DNA of 64,000 bases from Rhizobium sp. ICMP 5592 (lineage in GTDB: Bacteria; Pseudomonadota; Alphaproteobacteria; Rhizobiales; Rhizobiaceae), in the NCBI RefSeq assembly GCF_009498525.1, contig NZ_QSNT01000004.1, positions 1-64,000 on the forward strand, written 5' to 3'. Shown here in pieces: positions 38,409-47,251 of this stretch. The translations under genes and the position numbers were made by a program. Below the pieces are notes generated by a model that was not told the origin of the DNA, did no database searches, and saw only the letters and a program-made list of their open reading frames with translations. Positions within the stretch are counted from its first letter, which is position 1. Each line of letters starts with the position of its first letter.

Positions 38409-39344
38409 ATGGAACTTCTGACCGGCCTGCTCACCACAGCCTTCCTGGCCGGCGGCGTACTGGCGCTCGCCGCGCTCGGTGAAGTGCTTGCCGAACGTGT
38501 CGGGGTTGTCAATCTTGGCGTCGAGGGCCTGATGGCGATGGGAGCGATAACGGCGATTGCGACGGTCGCGGCCTTCCCCTCGCCGGCAATCGGCTTCATC
38601 GCCGCGCTGGCAGTCGGCGCGGTCTTCGGCATGCTGTTTGCCGCCGCCACCGTTTTGCTGCGCGCCAATCAGGTGCTCTGCGGTCTGGCGCTGACGCTGA
38701 TGGGCAACGGCATTGCCTCCAGCATCGGCCGCGCCTATTCCGGCATGCCGGCCCGCGCCACCTTTTCCGGGATCGCTATCCCGCTGCTGAGCGATATCCC
38801 CATTTTCGGCAAGGCGTTCTTCTCGCAGAACATCCTCGTCTATCTCATCTACATCATTCTTCCGGTGGCACTGAGCTACATCATGTTCCGCACCCGCCAC
38901 GGCCTCAACTTGCGCGCCGTCGGTGAAAATCCGGCCGCAGCCGACGCCGCCGGCATTCCGGTCAATCTTATCCGCTTCGCTTATGTCACCGCCGGCTCAG
39001 CCCTTGCAGCAGGAGCCGGCGCCTACCTGACGCTCGCCTTCGTGCCCTCCTGGTCCGACGGCGTGATTGCCGGGCGCGGCTGGATCGCGGTGGCGCTAGT
39101 AATCTTTGCCGGATACCGGCCGATCCCCGCCGTTCTCTCCGGCCTGCTTTTCGGCCTTATCACCGCGCTCGGCTTCGTCGGCCAGGCGCGCGGCTGGCCG
39201 ATCGCGCCCGCCTTTCTATCCATGCTGCCCTATCTCGGCACCATGGCCTTCATCATCGTGCCGGTCCTTGCCTGGCAGCGCATGCGCCGTATCATGGCAG
39301 CACCCGCCGCAATCGGCCTGCCCTATTATCGCGATGTCCGCTAA
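38409..39344 (+). CDS. purine/nucleoside ABC transporter permease
   Basis: A 311-residue second permease (YufQ/NupC-like) with about eight transmembrane helices. Family motifs are AERVGVVNLGVEGLMAMGA and the loop LRAVGENPAAADAAGI. The ATG at 38409 has AAGGGAAACGAG upstream; an in-frame TTG at 38391 is less likely. It completes the BMP-type transporter and is followed 33 bases later by the oxygenase gene. Confidence 0.9.
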   Translation: MELLTGLLTTAFLAGGVLALAALGEVLAERVGVVNLGVEGLMAMGAITAIATVAAFPSPAIGFIAALAVGAVFGMLFAAATVLLRANQVLCGLALTLMGNGIASSIGRAYSGMPARATFSGIAIPLLSDIPIFGKAFFSQNILVYLIYIILPVALSYIMFRTRHGLNLRAVGENPAAADAAGIPVNLIRFAYVTAGSALAAGAGAYLTLAFVPSWSDGVIAGRGWIAVALVIFAGYRPIPAVLSGLLFGLITALGFVGQARGWPIAPAFLSMLPYLGTMAFIIVPVLAWQRMRRIMAAPAAIGLPYYRDVR

Positions 39345-39377
39345 AGTGGATCGATGAACAAGGAAAAGGAGCGTCGC

Positions 39378-40235
39378 ATGAGCCCATGTTCCGACAAGGC
39401 AGCTCTCGATCATTGGTACGCGCTTGAGACGGAAAAGGAGATTCCATTCGGAACCTCCGCAAACCGTCTTCTCGGCACCAGTCTTACGGTCACCCGCAGC
39501 AGCGACGGCACGGTGATCGTCAAAGCCGAAGGCCGGGAAGAGCCGCTGCCGCTGATTAAGCGCTTCGGCCTCGTCTGGACGACGCTCGGCACCCCGCCCG
39601 GCGGACTTTTCGATCTGCCGGAAGCCGATGAGCCGGACCGACGCGTCGTCAATTGCGGCACGGTCGCGGTGCGCGCCTCGGGGCTGCGGATCGTCGAGAA
39701 TTTCCTCGATCTGGCGCATTTTCCCTTCGTCCACACCGATATTCTCGGCGCCGAGCCGCACACCGAGGTGACGCAATACAATGTCGAGATCCGCCGCGAT
39801 GTCGATGAGGTCTGGGCGACCAATTGCCAGTTCTTCCAGCCACAGGCAGCCCTTTCGGCCAGCGAAGGCATCATGACCGATTACATCTATCGCGTCATGA
39901 CCCCGTTTACGACCCTGCTCTACAAGACCTGCCCGAACGCGGCCAACCGCTGGGATGTGATCTGCCTCTTCGTGCAGCCGCTCGATCCCGACCGCTGCCG
40001 CGCCCATCCGGTGATGTTCCTGATCGACGATGTCTCAACGACCACGGAGCTGGTACATTTCCAGCAGCTTATTTTCCTGCAGGATCGCATCATTCTTGAG
40101 AACCAGCGCCCCGTGCTGCTACCACTGGAGCCGCGCGCGGAAATCCCGACGCGGGCCGACGCCACCTCGATTGCCTATCGCCGCTGGCTGAAGGAAAAGG
40201 GTATCACCTACGGCACGACGATGATGGCCGCCTGA
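39378..40235 (+). CDS. Rieske-less oxygenase catalytic subunit (NdmC-like candidate)
   Basis: A 285-residue protein related to the catalytic part of VanA/Ndm-type Rieske oxygenases. The mononuclear iron site is intact: N108-D111-H114-H119 in ENFLDLAHFPFVH, with the later carboxylate in FLQDRIILENQRP. Residues 12-40 (HWYALETEKEIPFGTSANRLLGTSLTVTR) align with the segment before a Rieske domain, and residues 61-71 (KRFGLVWTTLG) with the segment after it. Only about 20 residues join them, so the Rieske domain is precisely missing. It must receive electrons from another protein, most plausibly the Rieske protein encoded at 33442. NdmC, the N7-demethylase of methylxanthines, has this same defect. 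The ATG at 39378 follows AAAGGAG; an ATG at 39354 is an alternative. Confidence 0.88.
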   Translation: MSPCSDKAALDHWYALETEKEIPFGTSANRLLGTSLTVTRSSDGTVIVKAEGREEPLPLIKRFGLVWTTLGTPPGGLFDLPEADEPDRRVVNCGTVAVRASGLRIVENFLDLAHFPFVHTDILGAEPHTEVTQYNVEIRRDVDEVWATNCQFFQPQAALSASEGIMTDYIYRVMTPFTTLLYKTCPNAANRWDVICLFVQPLDPDRCRAHPVMFLIDDVSTTTELVHFQQLIFLQDRIILENQRPVLLPLEPRAEIPTRADATSIAYRRWLKEKGITYGTTMMAA

Positions 40236-40246
40236 AAGAGAATGCA

Positions 40247-41605
40247 ATGGATTTACGCGGCAAGACGCTGAGCGCATCGGGTTTTCACTCGCCCGAGCGC
40301 GGCAAGATAGACGTTCTGGACGACGTGCTGATCGAGATCGATGCCGACGGCGCGATCACCGCCATTCATCGCCACGGCGATCCGAATTACCGGACCATTC
40401 GCGATGCCCGCGAAGCATCCGGCGAACTCGTGACACTGCGGTCCGGCTCCTACATTCTGCCCGGCTTCGTCGACCTGCATGTGCACGCGCCGCAATATCC
40501 GCAGCTCGGCGACGCGCTCGACGTACCCCTCGAGGTCTGGCTGCAGAAATACACTTTCCCGCTGGAAGCACGTTACCAGGATGCGGCTTTTGCCCGCCGC
40601 GTCTATGGCCTGCTGGTCGAGGACCTGCTTGCCAACGGCACGACCACCGCCCTCTATTTCGCCACCATCCATCAGGAAGCGACGCGAGTGCTGGTCGATA
40701 CCTGCCTGGAAAAAGGCCAGCGCGCCCTGATCGGCAAGGTGGCGATGGACAACGCCGAGGAATGCCCGGATTACTATCGCGACCTGTCGCCGGAAAAGGC
40801 GCTCGACGGCACGCGGGCGCTGATCGATTATGTTCGCAGCCATCCGGACAATCATGAGGGGCGCGTGCTCCCCGTCGTCACGCCGCGGTTCATTCCCTCC
40901 TGCACCGACGCGACGCTCGAAGGTCTCGGTGCCATCGCCAAAGAATGCGGCTGCCATGTGCAGACCCATTGCTCGGAGAGCGATTGGGCACATGGCTATG
41001 TGCTCGCCCGCCATGGCATGACGGATACCGACAGCCTCGATCGCTTCGGGCTGCTTGGACGAAAGACCGTTCTGGCGCACGCAAATTTCTTGACGGCGAA
41101 GGACATGGAGACCGTCAAGGCGCGCAAGACAGCGGTTGCGCATTGTCCGCTGTCGAATGCCTATTTCGCCAATGCCGTCTTTCCCTTGCGCGCTGCGCTC
41201 GAAAAGGGACTGCATGTCGGTCTCGGCACGGATATTTCCGGCGGCCCGAGCGCGTCGATGCTTGAAAACACGCGGGGCGCGATCCTCGTCTCGCGGATGC
41301 TGCAAAGCGGCGTCGACCCGAACCTGCCGCCTGCCGCGCGCTCAACCTTCGGCCCGGCACAGATCGATTTCCGCGATGCTTTCTATATCGCCACATCGGG
41401 CGGCGGCATTGCGCTCGATCTGCCTGTGGGGCAGTTTGCGCCCGGCTATCAGTTCGATGCCGTGCTCATCGACACCGAAGCCGAGAAGGGCACCGTCCGG
41501 CTGTTCGAAGACCGCGACGAAGGCGAAGGCATCCTGCAGAAGATCATCTACACCGCATCGAAGCCAAACCTCACTGCCACTTGGGTCGGCGGCCGCAAGG
41601 TCTAA
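40247..41605 (+). CDS. guaD: guanine deaminase
   Basis: A 452-residue amidohydrolase. The zinc site GFVDLHVHAPQYPQLGD (about residue 77) is diagnostic for guanine deaminase, followed by CHVQTHCSES, VLAHANFL, AHCPLSNAYF and the aspartate in GLGTDISGG. It converts guanine to xanthine and ammonia; some homologues accept modified guanines. It follows the oxygenase gene by 11 bases, implying that the two act on one pathway. Confidence 0.9.
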   Translation: MDLRGKTLSASGFHSPERGKIDVLDDVLIEIDADGAITAIHRHGDPNYRTIRDAREASGELVTLRSGSYILPGFVDLHVHAPQYPQLGDALDVPLEVWLQKYTFPLEARYQDAAFARRVYGLLVEDLLANGTTTALYFATIHQEATRVLVDTCLEKGQRALIGKVAMDNAEECPDYYRDLSPEKALDGTRALIDYVRSHPDNHEGRVLPVVTPRFIPSCTDATLEGLGAIAKECGCHVQTHCSESDWAHGYVLARHGMTDTDSLDRFGLLGRKTVLAHANFLTAKDMETVKARKTAVAHCPLSNAYFANAVFPLRAALEKGLHVGLGTDISGGPSASMLENTRGAILVSRMLQSGVDPNLPPAARSTFGPAQIDFRDAFYIATSGGGIALDLPVGQFAPGYQFDAVLIDTEAEKGTVRLFEDRDEGEGILQKIIYTASKPNLTATWVGGRKV

Positions 41606-41616
41606 GAGAACAAAGC

Positions 41617-43887
41617 TTAGGCGGCCTTGGTGATGCGTACCGGCAACGACTTATAAGACGGCGTGCCGCTTTGCTTGTCCTGATAGTCGATCGGGATCAG
41701 GCAATTCGCCTCCGGATAATAGGCGGCAACCGAGCCCCGCGCGATATCGTAGGAAATCGCCGTCAGCTTCATTCGCCGCTTGCCGCCGGAGGGCAATGCC
41801 GTCGAGATCTCGACGAGGTCGCCATGCTCCAGGCCGTTCGCTGCCAGGTCTCCATCATTCATGAACAGCACGTCGCGCCGGCCGAAGACGCCGCGATAGC
41901 GATCGTCGAGGCCATAGATCGTCGTATTGTACTGGTCATGACTGCGGATGGTGGCGAGCTTCAGGACGCTCGCGTCGGCAAGCTCCTTGTCCTCGTTGAG
42001 ACCCGGAAATAACAGAAACTCTGCCTTGCCCGACGGCGTCTTCCAGACGCGCTCAGTCGGTCCGATAGGCAAACGGAAGCCGCCGGGCACGCGAATGCGC
42101 TCGTTGTAGCGCTCGAAATCGGGGAAGACGATCTCGATCTTGTCGCGGATGCGGTCGTAGTCGTCGACCAGATGCATCCACTCGACCTTGCTATTGGGCA
42201 AGGTCGCCTGCGCCATGGCCGCGACGATTGCCGGCTCTGAGCGCAATTGATCCGAGGCTGGCTTCAGCTTGCCGCGCGAGGCATGCACCATCGACATGGA
42301 ATCTTCGATCGTCACCGATTGCGGACCGGAAGCCTGGATGTCCACTTCGGTACGCCCGAGGACCGGCAAGATGATCGATTCCTTGCCGATCAGCAGGTTC
42401 GAGCGGTTGAGCTTGGTATTCATGTGGACGGCGAGATCGAGCTTACGCATGGCTTTCGCGCAAAGCTCCGGATCGGGAAGCGCGATGGCGAGATTGCCAC
42501 CAAGGCTCAGCAGTATCTTCGATCTTCCCTCCGCCATTGCCTGCATGCCGGCAACCGCGTCATGCCCATGATGTTCCGGTGGCTTGAAGCCGAAAGCGCG
42601 CTCGATGCCGGCGAGCAGCGCGGCATTGGGCTTTTCAGTGATCCCGACCGTTCGGTCGCCCTGGACGTTGGAATGACCACGCAGCGGGCAGATGCCGGCG
42701 CCGGGCTTGCCGAAATTACCGCGCAGCAGCAGCAGATTGGCGATCTGCTGCACATTGTAGGTGCCCTTGGCGTGCTGGGTAATACCCATGCCGTAGGGAA
42801 TGATCGTCGCCTTGGATTTGACGTAGGCGTCGGCCACCCGCTCGAGATCGGCGCGCGTCAGGCCGGAGACGCGCTCGATATCGGCCCATTCCGTCTGCTT
42901 GAGATCGGCGGTGAGCGCATCGAAACCATTGGTGTGTTCGGCGATGAAGGCATGATCGATCGCATCCGGCGATACCTCCGCCAGCGCCAGCACCGCTTTC
43001 ATGATGCCCTTGAGCGCTGCCGCATCGCCGCCGATCTTGACCTGATAATAGGAGGAAGCGATGCGGGTAGAACTGAAGGTACCCATCTCGACCGGGCTCT
43101 GCGGATCGGCGAAGCGCTCGAGCGCCCGCTCCTTCAGCGGATTGAAGACGATGATCGGCACGCCGCGCTTCGAACATTCATGCAGCGTCCCCATCATGCG
43201 CGGATGATTGGTGCCGGGATTGTGGCCCATCGAGATGATCAGGTCGCAATGATCGAAATCGTCGAGCGATACCGTGCCCTTGCCGATGCCGATCGAATTC
43301 GGCAGGCCGGTGCTCGTCGCCTCGTGGCACATGTTGGAGCAATCGGGGAAGTTGTTGGTACCGTATTCGCGCGCATAGAGCTGGAACAGGAAGGCGGCCT
43401 CGTTGGAGGCGCGGCCGGAAGTGTAGAATTCCACCATATCCGGATCGGGCATGCTGCGCATGATTTCGCCAATCCGGGCAAAGGCTGCCTCCCATTCAAT
43501 CGGCTTGTAGGTATCCATCGCACTGTCATAGACCAGCGGATGCGTCAGCCGGCCGGTATTCTCCAGGTCGTAGTCGCTCCACTGGAGCAGCTCGGTCACG
43601 GTATGCTCGGCGAAGAATTCGGGCGTCACACGTTTGTTCGTCGCTTCCCACGTCACGGCCTTGGCGCCGTTTTCGCAGAACTGGAAGGTCGAGGTATGTT
43701 CCTTGTCGGGCCAGGCGCAGCCGGGGCAATCGAAACCATCCGGCTTGTTGGTGCGAAACAACAGCAGCGGCGCCTCGGTCACATCCATCTGCTCGCGGAC
43801 AGCTTTTGCGGTGGCTTTAAGCGCACCCCAGCCGCCGGCGGGGCCGCTGTAAGGACGGATACCCGGGACTTCACGTTTCTGCACCAT
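41617..43887 (-). CDS. FdhF/YdeP-type molybdopterin oxidoreductase
   Basis: A 756-residue bis-MGD oxidoreductase related to formate dehydrogenase H, of the YdeP/CbbBc group. The N-terminal FDCPGCAWP and later Cys (FQFCENG) could hold an Fe-S cluster. The active-site segment DCSNMCHEATSTGLPNSIG has Cys where FdhF has selenocysteine. C-terminal molybdopterin dinucleotide-binding motifs follow (SHDQYNTTIYGLDDRYRG). The ATG at 43887 has a GAAGGAG ribosome binding site. It converges on guanine deaminase. Formate oxidation would fit disposal of formaldehyde from a demethylase, but YdeP family substrates are uncertain. Confidence 0.85.
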   Translation of the reverse strand: MVQKREVPGIRPYSGPAGGWGALKATAKAVREQMDVTEAPLLLFRTNKPDGFDCPGCAWPDKEHTSTFQFCENGAKAVTWEATNKRVTPEFFAEHTVTELLQWSDYDLENTGRLTHPLVYDSAMDTYKPIEWEAAFARIGEIMRSMPDPDMVEFYTSGRASNEAAFLFQLYAREYGTNNFPDCSNMCHEATSTGLPNSIGIGKGTVSLDDFDHCDLIISMGHNPGTNHPRMMGTLHECSKRGVPIIVFNPLKERALERFADPQSPVEMGTFSSTRIASSYYQVKIGGDAAALKGIMKAVLALAEVSPDAIDHAFIAEHTNGFDALTADLKQTEWADIERVSGLTRADLERVADAYVKSKATIIPYGMGITQHAKGTYNVQQIANLLLLRGNFGKPGAGICPLRGHSNVQGDRTVGITEKPNAALLAGIERAFGFKPPEHHGHDAVAGMQAMAEGRSKILLSLGGNLAIALPDPELCAKAMRKLDLAVHMNTKLNRSNLLIGKESIILPVLGRTEVDIQASGPQSVTIEDSMSMVHASRGKLKPASDQLRSEPAIVAAMAQATLPNSKVEWMHLVDDYDRIRDKIEIVFPDFERYNERIRVPGGFRLPIGPTERVWKTPSGKAEFLLFPGLNEDKELADASVLKLATIRSHDQYNTTIYGLDDRYRGVFGRRDVLFMNDGDLAANGLEHGDLVEISTALPSGGKRRMKLTAISYDIARGSVAAYYPEANCLIPIDYQDKQSGTPSYKSLPVRITKAA

Positions 43888-44028
43888 AGCTCGCTCCTTC
43901 AACTGTCTTCCAAGACTCCCTCCCCGAGCCTGGACGATTGACCAATATTCTTCGGACGTTAGCGAGTAAAGTACAATAGATCGATCTCTCGCCGGCACAA
44001 CAAAAAGGGAGGCACGAGCCGTTGGAAT

Positions 44029-44994
44029 TCAGTTCTTGAAAACCAGACAGGTGCCGCCCTGCTGGCGGATCTGGGCGCAAACCTCTTCCGCTTCCGCGCG
44101 TGTTTCCCGGCCGATGCGGGCGGCGTAACGGACGCGGAAGCCGAAGCTGCCGTTACGCTGGCGCACGATGAGAGGTTTCTCCCTATTGAGCGGCGCGGAA
44201 AGCTTGCCGATATCCTCGAAAAACAGGCGGCGGGCGGCGGCGGGCTGAAAATGCTCGGCAAGCTGCACGCCCCAGGGCGCCCAGGCACGCTCCTGCTGCA
44301 ATGCGACCTGTTTCAGCCGGCGGGTGCCGGCGAGCGCCATGCAGGCCTCCAGAAAGGATTTGCTTTTGTCGAGTTCCGGTGCTGCGATCTCGGGCGGATC
44401 ATCCTTCCATTGCTCAACCGTATAGGCGGTGATCGCCGCCACGTAGCTGCGCGTCTCGTAGGGAAGGCTGCCGGAATTGAGAAAATTCGCCAGACCGTTT
44501 TCGCCGGCATTATAGGCCGCGGCCGCAAACCCCAGATTGCCGAAACGGCCACGCAATTCATCGAGATAGACGGCTGCCTTCCCCAGCGCTTCCAAGAGAT
44601 CGTAGCTGTCGCGAACGCCGCGCAATCTCGCCGTTCCCGGCATGAACTGAGCAATGCCCTGCGCGCCCTTCGGGCTGATGGCGTCGGGCCGAAACATGCT
44701 TTCGCGCCAGATCAGCCGGGCGAGATAGTCCGGCGGAAGCTCATTGGCATGGGCGAAATAGTCGATCGCCTTGCAGAGATCGCGATTGTAGCTTTCCTTG
44801 CGGATGCAGAGCGTTTCCCCGGTATCGGTGATGAACGGTCCGGAAATGCAGGACGGCGGCGCTACGCTCCATTCGGGTTGCGCCCTTGCGGGAACAACGA
44901 CGGACATCAAGACGCCGAATGCAACAACGAAACCTATGGTCTTTCCGACAAAGCCGGGCCAAAGCTGTCTGCCTGCCATTCGTGCGAAACCCAT
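44029..44994 (-). CDS. periplasmic lytic murein transglycosylase (SLT domain)
   Basis: A 321-residue protein with a signal peptide (hydrophobic VGKTIGFVVAFGVLMSVVVPARA|QP) and an SLT/goose-lysozyme domain: catalytic Glu in LIWRESMF, then DAISPKGAQGIAQFMPGTA and AAYNAGENG. The C-terminal ~60 residues resemble an SPOR-like tail (QRNGSFGFRVRYAARIG...EEVCAQIRQQGGTCLVF). It releases anhydro-muropeptides from peptidoglycan, the substrates of the recycling genes upstream. An internal ATG at 44979 is a possible start. Confidence 0.88.
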   Translation of the reverse strand: MGFARMAGRQLWPGFVGKTIGFVVAFGVLMSVVVPARAQPEWSVAPPSCISGPFITDTGETLCIRKESYNRDLCKAIDYFAHANELPPDYLARLIWRESMFRPDAISPKGAQGIAQFMPGTARLRGVRDSYDLLEALGKAAVYLDELRGRFGNLGFAAAAYNAGENGLANFLNSGSLPYETRSYVAAITAYTVEQWKDDPPEIAAPELDKSKSFLEACMALAGTRRLKQVALQQERAWAPWGVQLAEHFQPAAARRLFFEDIGKLSAPLNREKPLIVRQRNGSFGFRVRYAARIGRETRAEAEEVCAQIRQQGGTCLVFKN

Positions 44995-45085
44995 TGGAAA
45001 CCGTCAAATCGCTAGGTGAGCTCTAGATAGCATCGATCCGCGACGACGAAAACCGTAAAGGCTGCAATGACGGCTGCGATGCAAT

Positions 45086-46201
45086 CTACTCGGCAAGACG
45101 GCCGCCGCGCATCGGCGCGGGCACGCCTGTCGTGCCGGGGAAGCTGATCGGCAGGCCCCGAAGCACGCGCACGGCCAGGAACGCGAAACATTCGGCTTCG
45201 ACGGCATCGCCGCGCCAGCCAAACATTTCGGCCCCGATCGGCGTTACCCCGGCGCGCGTCTCGAGCATCGACATGATCGTCGGATTGTGGCGGCCGCCAC
45301 CACTCACCACCAGTTTCTTCGGACGACGCGGCAGCAGGTCGAGTGCCTTGCCGACAGCCGAAGCCGTGAAGGCGGAAAGCGTTGCCGCTCCATCCTCGAC
45401 ACCAAGCCCATCGGCCATGGAGGCGCCGAAATCGAAGCGATCCAGCGATTTCGGATAGGGAGCACTGAGATAGGGATGCTCCAAAAGCTTGCCGAGCCTT
45501 ACCTCATCCACCGTACCCGCCTGACCGAGCGCACCATCCCTGTCCATCTCGCCGAGGCCATGGGATTTGATGAAGTCATTGAGCGGGGCATTGGCCGGCC
45601 CGGTGTCGAAGGCAACGAAATTGCCCTCTCCATCCGACCAGGTGATGTTGGCGACGCCACCGAGATTGAGGATGGCCGTGTCATCGCCAGTGCCCGCGCT
45701 GCGCAGCAAGGCTGTATGATAGGCGGCGGCGAGCGGCGCACCCTGACCGCCTGCACGCACATCGGCAGAACGGAAATCATAGGCGACCTTCGTGCCGAGG
45801 ATGGAATGCATCAGCTCGCCATCGCCGAGCTGGCGCGTGTCGCCGAGGCGACCTTTCTGCGGCGCGCGATGCAGTACGGTCTGGCCGTGGAAGCCGACCA
45901 CGCCGATATCGGCCATGGTCAGGCCAAAGCCTTCGACAAGCTCCTTGACCGCAGCCGATTGGGCACGCGTCAATGCCTCCTCAGCCTCCTTGAAAATCTC
46001 CGGTTCCGGCCCGTTGAAATTCCAGACCCTTGCCTGCGCCAAGGTCTCTTCCAGCAGCCGCCTGATCCAGTCCGGATAGGGCGCCAGCGCATAGGGGCCG
46101 AATTCCGCGATCCGCTCACCATCGGTCTTGATCAAGGCGACATCGATATTGCCGTCGAGAACGGTTCCGGTCATCAGACCGACTGCCCAGATTGGTTCCA
46201 T
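45086..46201 (-). CDS. anmK: anhydro-N-acetylmuramic acid kinase
   Basis: A 371-residue AnmK homologue: [24 protein letters not shown] (the canonical family has MSGTSLDG), [23 protein letters not shown] and NLGGVANIT. It converts anhydroMurNAc to MurNAc-6-phosphate, the substrate of the MurQ encoded in the same regulon. The change of Ser to Thr in the first motif (MTGT) and VLDG for SLDG are mild deviations. It starts ten bases after the serine hydrolase stop. Confidence 0.92.
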   Translation of the reverse strand: MEPIWAVGLMTGTVLDGNIDVALIKTDGERIAEFGPYALAPYPDWIRRLLEETLAQARVWNFNGPEPEIFKEAEEALTRAQSAAVKELVEGFGLTMADIGVVGFHGQTVLHRAPQKGRLGDTRQLGDGELMHSILGTKVAYDFRSADVRAGGQGAPLAAAYHTALLRSAGTGDDTAILNLGGVANITWSDGEGNFVAFDTGPANAPLNDFIKSHGLGEMDRDGALGQAGTVDEVRLGKLLEHPYLSAPYPKSLDRFDFGASMADGLGVEDGAATLSAFTASAVGKALDLLPRRPKKLVVSGGGRHNPTIMSMLETRAGVTPIGAEMFGWRGDAVEAECFAFLAVRVLRGLPISFPGTTGVPAPMRGGRLAE

Positions 46202-46211
46202 GATCAAGCTC

Positions 46212-47231
46212 CTAGGCTTTATTGATAAGATCGCCGACGCCCTGGCGAAGCGCCAGGATCCCGCTGTCGAAATGGCGGGTCGGATGAATGCGGTTGGTGA
46301 GCAGGGTCCAGGCCCTACCCTTGTCGAAATCGATCCAGAGGCCGGTGCCGGTAAAGCCGGTATGTCCGATCGTGCCCGACGAACATAGCCGACCGCCGGA
46401 CCAGTCATCATAGGGGCGCTCCCAGCCATGGGTGCGCGTCGCCGACAGGGGCGTCCGCATCAGGGCAATCGCGCGTTCGGCGGCACCAGCTCCGGTCAGC
46501 AATCCCTCGGCGAAATCGAGGACCGAGGCAGCCGTTCCGAACAGGCCGGCATGACCGGCACCCTCCAGCGCCGAGCAATTGTCGTCATGGACCTCACCCG
46601 AGAGCACGCGATGACGCCAGGTGCAGTCTTCCGTGGCAGCCGCCTGATCAGGCGCTGCGGAAAAGGCAAAACCGGGACCGGCGTCCATATCGCGGATTGT
46701 CTGCCCGGTCAGGCGCTCCAGCGCGAAGCCGAGCAGGATAAAGTTGATGTCGGAATAGACGGGCGGACCGGCCCGCCATTCGCGCTGCAGTATGAAAGCG
46801 CGCAGCAGATCGGGGGACTGTCCATAGGTGTAAAGCGGCTCTACAGCGGGGAACGGCGTCTGGTGGCCGAGGCACTCGCGGAAAGTCACCTTCCGCTCCC
46901 AGGCCGAGGCATCATATTGGCGCAGGTCCGGCAGCAGCGTAGTCAGCGGCGCGTCGAGATCAATCGTGCCTGCCTCCGCCAAAGCCAGGATACGCGGTGT
47001 CGTGAAAATGACCTTGGTGAGCGAGGCCAGATCGAACCATGTGTCGGTCAGCATCGGCCGTGTGACCGGAATCGTCTGCGCCGAGCCGACCGCCCGGATC
47101 ATGCGGCCGCCATCGAGATCGACAATGCCGAGCACGCCGCCCGGAATACGCCCCGCCGCAACGGCGGCTTCGACAGATGCGAATGCCCGGTCGAAACGCT
47201 GTGCGAATTCCGTTTTCCCCACCGCCGTCAT
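46212..47231 (-). CDS. serine hydrolase, beta-lactamase/esterase family
   Basis: A 339-residue protein of the beta-lactamase/penicillin-binding fold. The nucleophile motif is SLTK (in [16 protein letters not shown]), the second motif [12 protein letters not shown] supplies the Tyr, and GHTGFTGTG takes the third-motif position. No signal peptide is evident from the ATG at 47231, so it is probably cytoplasmic. Its place between a peptide ABC transporter and anmK suggests it trims or hydrolyses imported muropeptides rather than conferring drug resistance. GGGAGG precedes the start. Confidence 0.85.
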   Translation of the reverse strand: MTAVGKTEFAQRFDRAFASVEAAVAAGRIPGGVLGIVDLDGGRMIRAVGSAQTIPVTRPMLTDTWFDLASLTKVIFTTPRILALAEAGTIDLDAPLTTLLPDLRQYDASAWERKVTFRECLGHQTPFPAVEPLYTYGQSPDLLRAFILQREWRAGPPVYSDINFILLGFALERLTGQTIRDMDAGPGFAFSAAPDQAAATEDCTWRHRVLSGEVHDDNCSALEGAGHAGLFGTAASVLDFAEGLLTGAGAAERAIALMRTPLSATRTHGWERPYDDWSGGRLCSSGTIGHTGFTGTGLWIDFDKGRAWTLLTNRIHPTRHFDSGILALRQGVGDLINKA

Positions 47232-47251
47232 GTCCCTCCCCGCCGCCTCTC

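Noticed and set aside
46212-47231. Beta-lactamase resistance gene
   Set aside because: The motifs fit the broad serine hydrolase fold, but there is no signal peptide, and the operon context points to peptidoglycan recycling.
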